Made by a program: the position numbers and the translations under genes
Assembly (NCBI RefSeq): GCF_017352375.1
Contig: NZ_JAFEVR010000004.1
Location: forward strand, 248,001-312,000
DNA: 64,000 bases
Source: Mycolicibacterium sp. S2-37
GTDB lineage: Bacteria; Actinomycetota; Actinomycetes; Mycobacteriales; Mycobacteriaceae
Direction of reading: 5' to 3'
Shown here: positions 27,592 through 37,663 of the stretch, one piece after another
Position numbering within the stretch: position 1 is the first letter of the stretch
Layout of the letters: each line of letters opens with the position of its first letter
The notes under the pieces: model-generated
What the model was told of the DNA's origin: nothing
Database searches by the model: none
The model's input: the letters and a program-made list of their open reading frames with translations, nothing else

Positions 27592-29370
27592 CTATCCCCG
27601 TCCTGTGGTCGCGTGGGTGGCGGCCCGTCGTTCGCGGGCGATCTGCTGCACCGCTCCGAGGCCGTTGTAGGCGGGCTTGGACAGCAGCGTCGACTTCGAC
27701 GCCAGGTACACCAGGGGCCAGGTCACCAGGAACACCACGACGACGTCGAGGATGGTGGTGAGACCGAGGGTGAAGGCGAAGCCCTTGACCTGGCCGACGG
27801 CCAGGAAGTAAAGCACCGCGGCGGCCAGGAAGCTGACCGCGTTACCGCTCACGATGGTCTTCCGCGCCCTCGCCCAACCGCGTGGCACCGCGGAGCGGAA
27901 CGATCGCCCTTCTCGGATCTCGTCCTTGATGCGTTCGAAGAACACCACGAACGAGTCGGCCGTGGTGCCGATGCCGATGATCAGACCGGCGATGCCCGCC
28001 AGGTCGAGGGTGTAGTTGATCCATCGCCCGAGCAGCACCAGGATCGCGAACACCATCGCACCGGAGGCGATGAGTGACAACGCGGTCAGGACGCCGAGCA
28101 TGCGGTAGTAGAGCAGGGAGTACAGCAGGACCACAGCCAGCCCCACCGCACCGGCGATCAGACCGGCGCGCAGCGACTGCAGGCCGAGCGTGGCCGACAC
28201 GGTCTCCGCCTCCGACGACTCGAACGACAGCGGCAGCGATCCGTACTTGAGCACGTTGGCCAGTTCGGTTGCCGACTGCTGGGTGAACCGCCCGGTGATC
28301 TGCGTCCGTCCGCCGGGAATCGCCTCCTGGATCTCCGGGGCGCTGACCACCTTGGAGTCGAGGACGAAGGCGGTCTGAGTGCCGACGTTCGCTGCGGTGA
28401 AATCGGCCCAGGTGGCGGCCGCGTCACCCTTGAACTCCAGGTCGACGACGTATTCGCCGCGCTGCTGCTGCAGCCCCGAGGTGGCGTTCTGGATCTGCTC
28501 GCCACTGATGATCGACTTGTCGAGCAGATAGACGGTCTGCCCGTCGGTCGAGCAGGTGATCAGCGGCAGGTTCGGATCGTCGTTGCCCGCGAGCACGTCG
28601 TCCTCACCGCAGCGGCTGGCCTGGAACTGCAGCGCCAGGATCTGCACCGACTGGTCCTCGCTCTGGCGCAGCTGTTTCTCGTCGGCGATGCGCTGGGCCA
28701 GATTGGCCCGTTCGCCGGACTCGTCGGTTCCCGGCAGCGGCGGCGTCGGCGGAGCCGGCGGGGTCGCCGGGGCGGACGGGCTGGGCGGGGCAGGCGGTGT
28801 CGGTGGAGCCGGCGGCGCGGGCTGCTGCGGATACGGGCGCGGCTGCGGGGCGGGCTGCTGGCCCGGCTGCGGGACCATGCCCTCCTGGCCGGGCAACGGC
28901 ACACCACCGGGGGCGCCCCCCGGCGGAGTCTGTCCGGGCGCACCTCCTGGCGGCGCCTGTCCGGGCGGCGCCTGTTGGTTGATCGCCGACGTCTGGAACG
29001 CCTGGATCACCGGGCGGATGTAGAGCCGCGCGGTCTGACCGAGGTTGCGGGCCTCGCTGCTGTCGTTACCCGGCACCGTGATGACGAGGTTCTGGCCGTC
29101 GATGACCACCTCGGATCCGGACACACCCAGACCGTCGACGCGTGCGCTGATGATCTGCTGGGCCTGATCGAGCGCTTCACGGGTGGGCGGGGAGCCGTCC
29201 GGCGTGCGCGCGGTCAGCGTCACCCGGGTTCCGCCCTGCAGGTCGATGCCGAGCTTCGGCTGGGCCTGCTTGTCACCGGTCAGGAAGACCAGGAGGTAGG
29301 TGCCTACCAGCAGGACCAGGAAGAGCGACAGATAACGGGCAGGATGTACCGGCGCCGAAGACGATGCCAC
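27592..29370 (-). CDS. secD: Protein translocase subunit SecD
   Basis: 592-residue partner of SecF. After helix 1 comes [14 protein letters not shown] (about residues 39-52), and the C-terminal half has the six-helix RND-like core ([53 protein letters not shown]). Residues about 131-214 are an almost pure Pro/Gly/Ala/Gln insertion in the extracytoplasmic domain, longer than in most SecD proteins. It lies 72 nt downstream of yajC and forms a yajC-secD-secF operon. Confidence 0.95.
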   Translation of the reverse strand: MASSSAPVHPARYLSLFLVLLVGTYLLVFLTGDKQAQPKLGIDLQGGTRVTLTARTPDGSPPTREALDQAQQIISARVDGLGVSGSEVVIDGQNLVITVPGNDSSEARNLGQTARLYIRPVIQAFQTSAINQQAPPGQAPPGGAPGQTPPGGAPGGVPLPGQEGMVPQPGQQPAPQPRPYPQQPAPPAPPTPPAPPSPSAPATPPAPPTPPLPGTDESGERANLAQRIADEKQLRQSEDQSVQILALQFQASRCGEDDVLAGNDDPNLPLITCSTDGQTVYLLDKSIISGEQIQNATSGLQQQRGEYVVDLEFKGDAAATWADFTAANVGTQTAFVLDSKVVSAPEIQEAIPGGRTQITGRFTQQSATELANVLKYGSLPLSFESSEAETVSATLGLQSLRAGLIAGAVGLAVVLLYSLLYYRMLGVLTALSLIASGAMVFAILVLLGRWINYTLDLAGIAGLIIGIGTTADSFVVFFERIKDEIREGRSFRSAVPRGWARARKTIVSGNAVSFLAAAVLYFLAVGQVKGFAFTLGLTTILDVVVVFLVTWPLVYLASKSTLLSKPAYNGLGAVQQIARERRAATHATTGRG

Positions 29371-29442
29371 GTTGCTTGGGTCCCCTCGGATTCAGTTCGA
29401 TAGCACCGCAAAGGGTACGGGGCGGTGCTGAGTGTGTAGCTG

Positions 29443-29799
29443 TCAGTCCTTCTTGAGCCGGTCGGGGTCGCTGACAGCGTCGGTGGAGGTCGGGCTGTCG
29501 AGCACATCGGCCGCAGTGCCCTCGTCGTCGTCGAGATCGTCGGCCGGGTCGATCCGGTCACGCACCGCCAGCTTCATCCAGGTGGTGATGACCCCGGGCG
29601 CGATCTCGAGGTGGACATCGTCGTCGGTGATGCCGGTGATGGTGCCCTGCAGCCCCGAGGTGGTGTGGATCCGGTCGCCGACCTGCAGCGAGTTGTGCAG
29701 GTCGATCGTCGCCTGCATGGCTTTCCGCTGGCGACGGGACGCGAAGAACATGAACGCGCCCAGGATGATGAGCAGAGGGAGGAAAACAACAAGGTCCAT
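29443..29799 (-). CDS. yajC: Preprotein translocase accessory subunit YajC
   Basis: 118-residue single-span membrane protein. MDLVVFLPLLIILGAFMFFASRRQRK is the N-terminal helix plus basic stop, and LQVGDRIHTTSGLQGTITGITDDDVHLEIAPGVITTWMK is the conserved YajC domain. ATG 29799 begins the hydrophobic helix, while the longer upstream frame has no family sequence. The C-terminus is an acidic tail. First gene of the yajC-secD-secF unit. Confidence 0.93.
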   Translation of the reverse strand: MDLVVFLPLLIILGAFMFFASRRQRKAMQATIDLHNSLQVGDRIHTTSGLQGTITGITDDDVHLEIAPGVITTWMKLAVRDRIDPADDLDDDEGTAADVLDSPTSTDAVSDPDRLKKD

Positions 29800-30176
29800 A
29801 ACAACAAGCGTCTTTCGTGTCGGGTTTTCTGTGCGGTACGGCGCCAGGAATCCCCGGGAAACGGCACCTCGCCGGTGACCAGTGTGCCATTGTCGCCGCC
29901 TCGGCCCTACCACCCGCTCGGCGGCCGATCGATCGCGAAGACCCCGCCAAGGCCGCTCGCGACCGGACCACCAGCCGCCACGGCGATCTCACGGCTCAGC
30001 GGGCGACGTCCTCAGCATCGGCTCCTACCGCGAAAACCGCAGAAATCACCGATGTTTGGTGCGAATTCCATAGCCATCGGCCACGTGCAGCGGCTGTTTC
30101 CCCCGCGCGCTGCGCCGTCCGGCGACTAGGCTCGAGCCGACCCCAGCCGCGCTGCACCCTCCGCAGGAGCCTTGAC
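29800..30176. other. Divergent intergenic region yajC/gabT
   Basis: 377 bp without a credible gene. It must hold the promoters of the yajC and gabT operons. A TAGGCT hexamer at 30126-30131 fits the mycobacterial -10 pattern TANNNT for gabT, about 45 nt before its GTG; I see no convincing -35. The segment 30029-30075 is more AT-rich than its surroundings. No clear regulator palindrome was found. Confidence 0.4.
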
Positions 30177-31520
30177 GTGACCACCCTCGAGCAGAGCCGC
30201 CACCTCGCGACCTCGATCCCCGGACCGAAATCGCAGGAACTCATCAATCGCAAGGCGACCGCCGTGTCGCGCGGAGTGGGCACGACCATGGCCGTCTACG
30301 CCGCGCGGGCCGGCGGCGGCATCGTCGAAGACGTCGACGGCAACCGGCTCATCGACCTGGGCTCGGGTATCGCGGTCACCACCATCGGCAACGCCGCACC
30401 CCGGGTGATCGACGCGGTCCGCGACCAGGTCGCCCAGTTCACCCACACCTGCTTCATGGTGACGCCCTACGAGGGATATGTCGCGGTCGCCGAAGCCCTC
30501 AACCGGCTGACTCCCGGGAGCGGCGAGAAGCGCTCCGCACTGTTCAACTCCGGATCCGAGGCCGTCGAAAACGCCGTCAAGATCGCCCGGTCCTTCACCG
30601 GGAGGCAGGCGGTGGTGTCGTTCGACCACGCCTACCACGGGCGCACCAACCTGACGATGGCGCTGACTGCGAAGGTGATGCCCTACAAGCACGGTTTCGG
30701 CCCCTTCGCCCCGGAGATCTACCGCGCCCCGCTGTCCTATCCCTTCCGCGATGCTGAGTTCGGCGGTAAGGAGCTGGCCACCGACGGCGAGCTGGCCGCC
30801 CGACGCGCGATCACCGTCATCGACAAGCAGGTCGGCGCCGACAACCTCGCCGCGGTGATCATCGAACCGATTCAGGGCGAAGGCGGGTTCATCGTGCCCG
30901 CCGACGGCTTCCTGCCCACCCTGCTCGAGTGGTGCCGCCGCAACGGCGTGGTGTTCATCGCCGACGAGGTGCAGACCGGATTCGCCCGCACCGGGCGGAT
31001 GTTCGCCTGCGAACACGAGGGCATCGAACCTGATCTCATCGTCACGGCCAAGGGCATCGCCGACGGTATGCCGCTGTCGGCGGTCACCGGCCGCGCCGAG
31101 ATCATGGATTCGCCGCATGTCTCCGGCCTCGGGGGCACCTACGGCGGCAACCCGGTCGCCTGCGCGGCGGCGCTGGCCACGATCGAGACCATCGAGTCCG
31201 AGTCCCTGGTCGAGCGGGCCGCGCAGATCGAAACGCTGATGAAGGACCGGCTCGGCCGCATGCAGGCCGAGGACGACCGCATCGGCGATGTCCGCGGCCG
31301 CGGAGCGATGATCGCCGTCGAGTTGGTGAAGGCCGGCACCATCGAGCCCGACGCCGAACTGACGAAGGCGCTCTGCGCCGGGGCGCACGCCGCCGGGGTG
31401 ATCGTGCTGTCCTGCGGCACCTATGGCAACGTGCTGCGCTTCCTGCCACCGCTGGCCATCAGCGACGACCTGCTCAACGAGGGACTCGACGTCCTCGCCG
31501 ACCTCCTGCGCGACCTGTAG
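30177..31520 (+). CDS. gabT: 4-aminobutyrate aminotransferase
   Basis: 447-residue class III PLP-dependent aminotransferase converting GABA plus 2-oxoglutarate to succinate semialdehyde and glutamate. Visible motifs: [16 protein letters not shown] (PLP phosphate site), [31 protein letters not shown] and the PLP lysine in [14 protein letters not shown] 30177 has AGGAG 8 nt upstream and gives the M. tuberculosis length (about 449). It is followed 16 nt later by the aldehyde dehydrogenase, so the two probably act in sequence on aminobutyraldehyde/GABA. Confidence 0.93.
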   Translation: MTTLEQSRHLATSIPGPKSQELINRKATAVSRGVGTTMAVYAARAGGGIVEDVDGNRLIDLGSGIAVTTIGNAAPRVIDAVRDQVAQFTHTCFMVTPYEGYVAVAEALNRLTPGSGEKRSALFNSGSEAVENAVKIARSFTGRQAVVSFDHAYHGRTNLTMALTAKVMPYKHGFGPFAPEIYRAPLSYPFRDAEFGGKELATDGELAARRAITVIDKQVGADNLAAVIIEPIQGEGGFIVPADGFLPTLLEWCRRNGVVFIADEVQTGFARTGRMFACEHEGIEPDLIVTAKGIADGMPLSAVTGRAEIMDSPHVSGLGGTYGGNPVACAAALATIETIESESLVERAAQIETLMKDRLGRMQAEDDRIGDVRGRGAMIAVELVKAGTIEPDAELTKALCAGAHAAGVIVLSCGTYGNVLRFLPPLAISDDLLNEGLDVLADLLRDL

Positions 31521-31536
31521 AGACAAGGAGCACTTC

Positions 31537-32970
31537 ATGACAACGGTCAAGAACTTCATCGGCGGCGAACTCGTCGACTCGGTCAGCGGTGCCACGATGC
31601 CGCTGGTCGACCCGAGCACCGGCGAGCAGTACGGCACCGCGCCGGTGTCCAACGAGCAGGACATCGACAATGCCTACGCCGCTGCGTCGAAGGCGTTCAA
31701 GGACTGGAAGCGCACCACCCCGGGACACCGCCAGAAGGCGCTGCTCGACTTCGCCGACGAAGTGGAGAAGGCCGCCGACGACCTGGTCGCCGCCGAGGGC
31801 CGCAACACCGGTAAGCCCAATCACGTGACCGCGGCCGAGGAGATCCCGCCGATGGTCGATCAGATCCGCTTCTTCGCCGGTGCCGCCCGGGTGCTGGAGG
31901 GCAAGTCGGCCGGTGAGTACATGGAAAACCACACCTCGTGGATCCGTCGGGAACCGGTCGGTGTCATCGGACAGGTTGCGCCGTGGAACTACCCGATGAT
32001 GATGGCGATCTGGAAGATCTGCCCGGCGATCGCCGCGGGCAACACCGTCGTCATCAAGCCCAGTGACACCACCCCGGTGACCACCGTGATGCTCGCCGAG
32101 CTGGCCGCCAAGCATCTGCCGCCCGGGGTGCTCAACGTCGTCACCGGAGACCGGGTGACCGGGGCGAACCTGGTGTCACACCCGACGCCGGAGATGGTGG
32201 CCATCACCGGGTCGGTGGCCGCGGGCAAGGCGGTCGCGGTCAGCGCGGGCGGCAACCTCAAGCGCACCCACCTCGAACTGGGCGGCAAGGCGCCGGTGAT
32301 CGTGTTCGACGACGCCGACATCGCGGGAGCCGCCGAGGGTATCGCCACCGCCGGCTACTTCAATGCCGGTCAGGACTGCACGGCGGCCACCCGCGTCCTC
32401 GCGCCGGCCCGGATCGCGGGTGAGCTCACCGAGGCACTCGCCGAGCAGGCCAGGGCGGCGACGACGACCTTCGGCAAGCCGGCCGACGACGAGGACGCCT
32501 GGGTGCCGCCGGTCAACAACGTCAACCAGTTCGAGCGGGTGCTGAGCTTCCTCGACGACGTGCCGTCACACGCGACGGTGGCGGCCGGTGGAAACCGGCA
32601 GGGCGACAAGGGTTTCTACGTCGAGCCGACGGTCGTGGGCGGACTGCTGCAGGACGACCGGCTGATCCAGCAGGAGGTCTTCGGCCCGGTCATCACCGTG
32701 CAGAGTTTCTCCGACGAGGACGAGGCCATCGCCTGGGCCAACGGCGTCGAATACGGTCTCGCGTCGTCGGTGTGGACGAAGGACGTGTCCCGGGCGCTGC
32801 GGGTGTCGGCGGCCCTGGACTTCGGCTGCGTGTGGATCAACACCCATATCCCGCTGGTCGCCGAGATGCCGCACGGTGGCTTCAAGGCGTCCGGACATGG
32901 CAAGGACCTGTCGATGTACGGCCTCGAGGACTACACCCGCATCAAGCACGTGATGGCCTACATCGGCTGA
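31537..32970 (+). CDS. Gamma-aminobutyraldehyde-type aldehyde dehydrogenase
   Basis: 477-residue NAD(P)-dependent aldehyde dehydrogenase. The active-site cysteine is in [12 protein letters not shown] and the general-base glutamate in [24 protein letters not shown] and [11 protein letters not shown] form the cofactor site. The GQDCTAAT variant is typical of the aminobutyraldehyde/betaine-aldehyde group. AAGGAG precedes the ATG. Linked to gabT, it would make GABA from putrescine-derived 4-aminobutanal. A succinate-semialdehyde dehydrogenase role is the main alternative. Confidence 0.82.
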   Translation: MTTVKNFIGGELVDSVSGATMPLVDPSTGEQYGTAPVSNEQDIDNAYAAASKAFKDWKRTTPGHRQKALLDFADEVEKAADDLVAAEGRNTGKPNHVTAAEEIPPMVDQIRFFAGAARVLEGKSAGEYMENHTSWIRREPVGVIGQVAPWNYPMMMAIWKICPAIAAGNTVVIKPSDTTPVTTVMLAELAAKHLPPGVLNVVTGDRVTGANLVSHPTPEMVAITGSVAAGKAVAVSAGGNLKRTHLELGGKAPVIVFDDADIAGAAEGIATAGYFNAGQDCTAATRVLAPARIAGELTEALAEQARAATTTFGKPADDEDAWVPPVNNVNQFERVLSFLDDVPSHATVAAGGNRQGDKGFYVEPTVVGGLLQDDRLIQQEVFGPVITVQSFSDEDEAIAWANGVEYGLASSVWTKDVSRALRVSAALDFGCVWINTHIPLVAEMPHGGFKASGHGKDLSMYGLEDYTRIKHVMAYIG

Positions 32971-33000
32971 CCACTCTGTTGCGCGGGGACCTGTGCCGGG

Positions 33001-34350
33001 TCAGACGCTCTCTTCGAGATCGAGGACCGGCGTGGGGCGGCGGAAGCCGCGGGTGACCACGAGCAGCCAGACGACTCCGATCGCCAGCCAGATCAACCCG
33101 AGCACCAGCGTCATGCCGGACAGGCTGGTCCACAGCCACACCGTCAGCAGGAAGCCGATCGCCGGGGCGATGAGGTTGAGCGCGATGTTGCTGCGGTCCT
33201 TCAGGTCGATGAAGTAGTGCTTGATCACCGACAGGTTCACCACCGAGAACGCCACCAGCGCACCGAAACTCACGAGCGAGGCCAGCATGGCCAGATCGAT
33301 CACGATGGCCAGCAGCGAAATCACGCTGACCACCAGGATCGCGTACACCGGCGTGCGGTACTTCACCGAGACGTGGCCGAACACTTTGCGCGGCAGGATC
33401 CCGTCGCGGCCCATGGCGAACAGGATGCGCGCCACCGACGCCTGTGAGGTCAATGCCGAACCGGTCGCACCCGCGACGTACGCGGCGGTGAAGAGCGCAT
33501 TGAGGAACGTGCCGCCTGCGGCGACCATGACGTCCAGCGAGCCGGAGTCGATGTCGGCGAACTCGTTGGACGGGAATACCAGCTGCGACACGTAGGACAA
33601 CAGGATGAAGATGATCCCCGACACGATGGTGGCGATCATGATCGCCTGCGGCACGGTGCGTCGGGCATCCCTGGCCTCTTCCGAGAGCGTGGACACCGCG
33701 TCGAAGCCCAGGAACGACAAGCACAGGATCGCCGCACCCGCGAGCACCGGGCTCATGCCACCGGCGGACCCGTCACCGGTGAACGGCGCCAGCAGGTTGA
33801 CCGTGCCGTAGCCGGCGATCGTGCCGATCGCCAGGACGAGGAACACGACGATGAAGACCGCCTGGATCGCGATGATCAGGAAGTTGGCGCGGGCCACCGA
33901 GACGATGCCGACGATGTTGAGCACCGTGACGACCGCGATCGCGATCAGGACGATCACCCATTCGGGCAGCGCGGGCACCGCCGCGTTCAGGTAGAGGCCG
34001 ATGACGAGATAGTTGAGCATCGGCAGGAACAGGTAGTCGAGCATCAGCGACCACCCGGCCAGGAAGCCGACCGGGGCGCCGAAGGTCCGCTGCGTGTATG
34101 TGTAAGCCGAGCCGGCCACCGGGATCGCCGCGGCCATCCGGGCGTACGACAGCGCCGTGAACACCATCGCGACGAGCGTGACGACGTAGGCCAACGGCAG
34201 TCGGCCGCCGGAGGTTTCGGTGACGATGCCGTAGGTGGTGAACACTGTGAGCGGGACCATGTACACCAGGCCGAAGAGCACCAGCGACGGCAATCCCAAC
34301 GCCCGTTTGAGAGTGCCCTCGTCGGTGTCGGCGATGAATTCAGATGTCAT
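33001..34350 (-). CDS. APC-family permease, probably polyamine/amino acid importer (PuuP-like)
   Basis: 449-residue integral membrane protein with about 12 hydrophobic segments. Start is LGLPSLVLFGLVYMVPLTVFTTYGIV; the unwound helix 1 and GFLAGWSLMLDYLFLPMLNY plus FLGFDAVSTLSEEARDARRTVPQAI are typical of APC transporters in the putrescine-importer branch. It is last in an operon after the amidohydrolase (9 nt gap) and the carbamoylputrescine-amidase-like gene, which supports a polyamine substrate. Specificity is inference. Confidence 0.8.
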   Translation of the reverse strand: MTSEFIADTDEGTLKRALGLPSLVLFGLVYMVPLTVFTTYGIVTETSGGRLPLAYVVTLVAMVFTALSYARMAAAIPVAGSAYTYTQRTFGAPVGFLAGWSLMLDYLFLPMLNYLVIGLYLNAAVPALPEWVIVLIAIAVVTVLNIVGIVSVARANFLIIAIQAVFIVVFLVLAIGTIAGYGTVNLLAPFTGDGSAGGMSPVLAGAAILCLSFLGFDAVSTLSEEARDARRTVPQAIMIATIVSGIIFILLSYVSQLVFPSNEFADIDSGSLDVMVAAGGTFLNALFTAAYVAGATGSALTSQASVARILFAMGRDGILPRKVFGHVSVKYRTPVYAILVVSVISLLAIVIDLAMLASLVSFGALVAFSVVNLSVIKHYFIDLKDRSNIALNLIAPAIGFLLTVWLWTSLSGMTLVLGLIWLAIGVVWLLVVTRGFRRPTPVLDLEESV

Positions 34351-34359
34351 GTCGGCCTT

Positions 34360-36000
34360 TCAGTCCCTCGCCTGGTACATCGGTGCTCCGCGAAGATACG
34401 TCGCCCGGACGCCCACCGTGGGCAGATCGAGCGGTGCAGCAGTACGGGGATCGCGCTGCAGCCAGACCATGTCGGCGCTGGCGCCGGGTACCAGGACACC
34501 CCAGTCATGTTCGGCGAACGCCTGTTTGGCCACACCTTCGGTGTACGCCGAGAGTGCGCGCTCGACGGGCAGCACCTCGTGCGGCGTCCAGCCGCCCTCC
34601 GGGGTGCCGTCGGCGGTGCGCCGCGACGTCGCCACGGCGATGCCGTCGAGCGGCGCTCCGGAGGACACCGGCCAGTCCGACCCGAAGCTCAGCGGAGCCC
34701 CCGTCTTGTCCAGCGTGTTGATCGGGTACTGCCTATCGGCACGTTCGGCTCCGAGTCGCGGGATCGTGAGCACCGTCATCAATGCGTCGAGCTGGGCCCA
34801 CAGGGGTTGCATGTTGGGGATCACGCCGAGTGCGGCGAAACGGGCCAGGTCGGTGTCGTCGACCAGCTGGCAGTGCGCTATCACCGGCCGGCGGTCGCGC
34901 GGGGGGTTCTGCGCCGCGACGTGTTCGATGGCGTCGAGGGCCTGGCGCACCGCGGCGTCGCCGATGGCATGGATGTGGATCTGCAGACCGAGATCGTCGA
35001 CGCGGCGAGCCGCCTCGGCCAGCGTGTCGCCCTCCCAGTTCGTCATACCCCGGTTATCCCCCGAGTCGCTTCGCTCCTGCCCCCCGGAATGGGAGTGCAG
35101 CCCCGAGCAGTAGGGCTGTAACAGCGCACCGGTCTCGTTCTCGACCACGCCGTCGGCGAAGAACTTCACCGTCTGCGCGGTGAGCAACGGGTTACCCGCC
35201 TCTTCGACTGGGCGGCGCTGTTCGGCGAATCGTGTTATCTGGCTGTCGAAATGGCGCGGATCAGCGTACAGCGCGAGGTTGAAGCGCATCCGCAACGCGT
35301 CGCGGCGGGCCGCCTCGACATAGGTGTCGACGTCGGCTGGTTCCACCCAGGCGTCCTGCACCCACGTGACACCCCGGGCCAGGTAGTAGTCGGCGGCCGT
35401 TGCCAGCGCGTTGATGCGGATCTCCTCGTCGCGAGGCGGCATCGCGTTCATCACCAGATCGACCGCGCCCCACTCGCGCAACGTCCCGAGCACCGATCCG
35501 TCCGCACGGCGCGGGATCTCGCCCAGCACGGGGTCGGGGGTGTCGCGGGTGATCCCGGCACGCTCCAGTGCCACAGAGTTGCACCACACCGTGTGGTAGT
35601 CCCACGCCCGCAGCACCACGGGACGGTCGGCAACGGCCGCGTCGAGCCAGCGGGCGTCGAAGAGTCCGCCATCGGCCAGGCTGCCGTCGTAGGAGGCGCC
35701 GACGATCCACTCCTCGTCCGGGTTCTCGTCGGCGAACCGCTTGACGGCGAGCACGATCTCGTCGACCGTCGTGGCCTGCCGGACTGCGGGACCGACGGCT
35801 TCGAGCCCGCCGTAGAGCGGGTGGGCGTGGCCGTCGCCGAACGACGGCATCAGGAAGCCGCCGCCGAGATCGACGATCGTCGCGTTGTGGGCCCGGGCCT
35901 GCGCCCCGACGGCGGCGACGACGCCGTCCACGACGAGCAACGCGTCGGTGTCCTCCCGGCCGGTCCAGATCACGCCGCCGGTGAACAGCGTCGCGCTCAC
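34360..36000 (-). CDS. Amidohydrolase family protein (YtcJ-like) carrying a repeat-encoded insertion
   Basis: 546-residue metal-dependent amidohydrolase of the YtcJ/amidohydrolase-3 type. Metal site GDGHAHP near residue 57, TVKFFADG mid-protein, HIHAIGDAAVRQALD, and FGSDWPVSSGAPLDGIA late. In the middle [15 protein letters not shown] interrupts the sequence; it is encoded by a 24-bp repeat also present before apt. GTG 36000 overlaps the stop of the nitrilase-family gene (GTGA). The substrate is unknown; operon context suggests an amide or guanidine intermediate of polyamine breakdown. Confidence 0.8.
   Translation of the reverse strand: MSATLFTGGVIWTGREDTDALLVVDGVVAAVGAQARAHNATIVDLGGGFLMPSFGDGHAHPLYGGLEAVGPAVRQATTVDEIVLAVKRFADENPDEEWIVGASYDGSLADGGLFDARWLDAAVADRPVVLRAWDYHTVWCNSVALERAGITRDTPDPVLGEIPRRADGSVLGTLREWGAVDLVMNAMPPRDEEIRINALATAADYYLARGVTWVQDAWVEPADVDTYVEAARRDALRMRFNLALYADPRHFDSQITRFAEQRRPVEEAGNPLLTAQTVKFFADGVVENETGALLQPYCSGLHSHSGGQERSDSGDNRGMTNWEGDTLAEAARRVDDLGLQIHIHAIGDAAVRQALDAIEHVAAQNPPRDRRPVIAHCQLVDDTDLARFAALGVIPNMQPLWAQLDALMTVLTIPRLGAERADRQYPINTLDKTGAPLSFGSDWPVSSGAPLDGIAVATSRRTADGTPEGGWTPHEVLPVERALSAYTEGVAKQAFAEHDWGVLVPGASADMVWLQRDPRTAAPLDLPTVGVRATYLRGAPMYQARD
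35059..35082. repeat. Dispersed 24-bp repeat, copy 2 (inside amidohydrolase)
   Basis: 24 bases identical to 24621-24644, lying in frame inside the amidohydrolase and encoding GQERSDSG on the minus strand. The length change is a multiple of three, so the reading frame is kept. A 24-bp match is far beyond chance in 64 kb. Confidence 0.8.
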
Positions 36001-36977
36001 TTGACCACCGCCGTCGCCTGATGCCCCACTCCGTACGGCTGTTGTGCGTCAACGGGTTCGGTGAGTGCACCGTAGGTGTCGGGGCGGCGGGTCAGCAGAA
36101 ACGGGAACAGCTCCAGCCAGTCCCGCCGCTGGTCGAGGTCGAGGTCGGCCACCAGGACGGCCTCCTCGTCGCGCGGCGCCTGCGCGAGCACCCGGCCGTA
36201 GGGGTCGGAGATGAACGAGGAGCCGTAGAAGGTCACGGTGCCCTCGTCGCCGACGCGGTTGGGCACCACCATGAACAGGCCGCTGCTGATGCCGTTGGCG
36301 ACGATGACCTGTTGCCACAGGGGGCGGGTGTCGAAGTCGGGAAACACCGGTTCGGAGCCGATCGCGGTGGGGTACACCACGATTTCGGCGCCGCCCAGCG
36401 AATAGCTGCGGGCGACTTCGGGGAACCATTCGTCCCAGCAGGTGGGCAATCCGATGCGAGCGCCGAGTCCGTCGGGTGCATACACCGGGTACGGGTCGTC
36501 GGCAGGGCCGGGGCGGAAATAGGTGTCCTCGTAGTAGCCCGCCGAGATCGGGATGTGCAGCTTGTGCGTCTTGGCCACCAGGTCACCTGCGGGAGAGACG
36601 AGTATCGCCGTATTGAGACCCAGTCCGTCCGCAGCCGGTGAGCGTTGGTAGAGCGAGGCGTGCACGAAGATCCCGTTCGCGGTGGCGGCCTCAGCGGCCA
36701 GCGCGAAGGTCGGTCCGTCCAGCAGGTCCTCGGCCAGTGCGTCGACGTGCTCGCCACCCGGCTCATCGGCCGGATAGCGCAGCAGCGTGATCTCGGGCAG
36801 GAACACCGCCGTCGCCCCTTCACCGGCCGCGCGGTCGATCCCGGAACGCACCACCGCGGCCAACTCGACGGCGTCGGAGCGCCACCGGTGCTGGACGAGG
36901 CCGACCCGCAAGGGCGGACGCAGTGACTCCGTGGTGCGGGACAGCGGCGGGGCGGCCGCCGCGGTGAGGACGATCAT
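35997..36977 (-). CDS. Carbon-nitrogen hydrolase, N-carbamoylputrescine amidase-like
   Basis: 326-residue nitrilase-superfamily enzyme with the Glu-Lys-Cys triad in FLPEITLLRY, KTHKLHIP and PTCWDEWFPE. HIPISAGYYEDTYFRPGP and the GGAEIVVYPTAIGSEP stretch after the cysteine are characteristic of AguB, which converts N-carbamoylputrescine to putrescine, ammonia and CO2. The first roughly 22 residues (Ala/Pro-rich) are extra; a later start is possible. First gene of the amidohydrolase-permease operon, divergent from a TetR gene, with an operator-like palindrome between. No agmatine deiminase is in the window. Confidence 0.8.
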   Translation of the reverse strand: MIVLTAAAAPPLSRTTESLRPPLRVGLVQHRWRSDAVELAAVVRSGIDRAAGEGATAVFLPEITLLRYPADEPGGEHVDALAEDLLDGPTFALAAEAATANGIFVHASLYQRSPAADGLGLNTAILVSPAGDLVAKTHKLHIPISAGYYEDTYFRPGPADDPYPVYAPDGLGARIGLPTCWDEWFPEVARSYSLGGAEIVVYPTAIGSEPVFPDFDTRPLWQQVIVANGISSGLFMVVPNRVGDEGTVTFYGSSFISDPYGRVLAQAPRDEEAVLVADLDLDQRRDWLELFPFLLTRRPDTYGALTEPVDAQQPYGVGHQATAVVK

Positions 36978-36987
36978 CCAGCTCCTA

Positions 36988-37006
36988 AAACGAATGATGT
37001 TCGTTT
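36988..37006. promoter_or_regulatory. Candidate TetR operator
   Basis: Inverted repeat AAACGAA-TGATG-TTCGTTT with perfect 7-bp arms in the divergent gap between the amidase-like gene (ATG 36977) and TetR (ATG 37051). It sits 11 bp upstream of the amidase start, where a repressor would block transcription. The position suggests the TetR regulates both itself and the operon. Confidence 0.65.
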
Positions 37007-37050
37007 ATTGTGAACTGAGTCACCCGACGTCGCAACCGGGGAGGTGCGGG

Positions 37051-37650
37051 ATGGGACGACCGGCGACGCCGAAACTGTCCGTCGACCTCATCGCGGAGGC
37101 GGCGCTCGACCTCGTCTGCACCTCGGGGGGCTTCACCATGCCGGCTGTCGCGCGCAGGCTGCGCGTGCAGCCGTCGTCGCTCTACAACCACGTGTCCGGC
37201 CGCGGCGCCATCGTCGAGCTGTTGCGCGAGCGCGCGATGTCGGACGTGCGGTTGCCCGTGGACAATCCGGACCGGCCGTGGCGCGACGTGGTCGCCGACA
37301 TCGCGCGGACCTATCGGTCCAGTTTCGCGCGCTACCCCAACCTGATTCCCCTGCTGACCGAGTTCGCCGTCAACAGCCCACAGGCCTTCACGATGTACAA
37401 CGCGTTGGCGGCCACGCTGCACCGGGCGGGATTCAGCCCGCCGGACACCCTCAGAACGATCACGCTGGTGGACAACTACGTGCTGGGCGCAGCGCTCGAC
37501 GTCGCCGCCCCGGACGAGCCCTGGCGACCGGGCGACGAAATCGGACCCGAGCTGGCGGCCGCGCTGGCCACCGGCGCGCCCAAACCGGGGCGGGCCGACG
37601 ACGCCTTCGAATACGGGCTGGCGGTGCTGCTGCGCGGGCTACGCCCCTGA
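37051..37650 (+). CDS. TetR-family transcriptional regulator
   Basis: 199-residue repressor. HTH is LIAEAALDLVCTSGGFTMPAVARRLRVQPSSLYNHVSGRGAIVELLRE at about residues 13-60; the C-terminal ligand domain (TetR_C-like, RYPNLIPLLTEFAVNSPQAFTMYNALAATLHRAGF) follows. ATG 37051 has a GGGGAGG site 6 nt upstream; the longer upstream frame is inside the divergent promoter. It is the likely local regulator of the polyamine-type operon through the adjacent palindrome. Confidence 0.87.
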   Translation: MGRPATPKLSVDLIAEAALDLVCTSGGFTMPAVARRLRVQPSSLYNHVSGRGAIVELLRERAMSDVRLPVDNPDRPWRDVVADIARTYRSSFARYPNLIPLLTEFAVNSPQAFTMYNALAATLHRAGFSPPDTLRTITLVDNYVLGAALDVAAPDEPWRPGDEIGPELAAALATGAPKPGRADDAFEYGLAVLLRGLRP

Positions 37651-37663
37651 AGTCACCTCGGAG

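Noticed and set aside
28730..28985. Pro/Gly-rich repetitive coding in secD considered as a PE/PPE-type or inserted element
   Set aside because: It is in frame, lies at the known variable loop of mycobacterial SecD, and shows no flanking repeat; treated as a low-complexity expansion.
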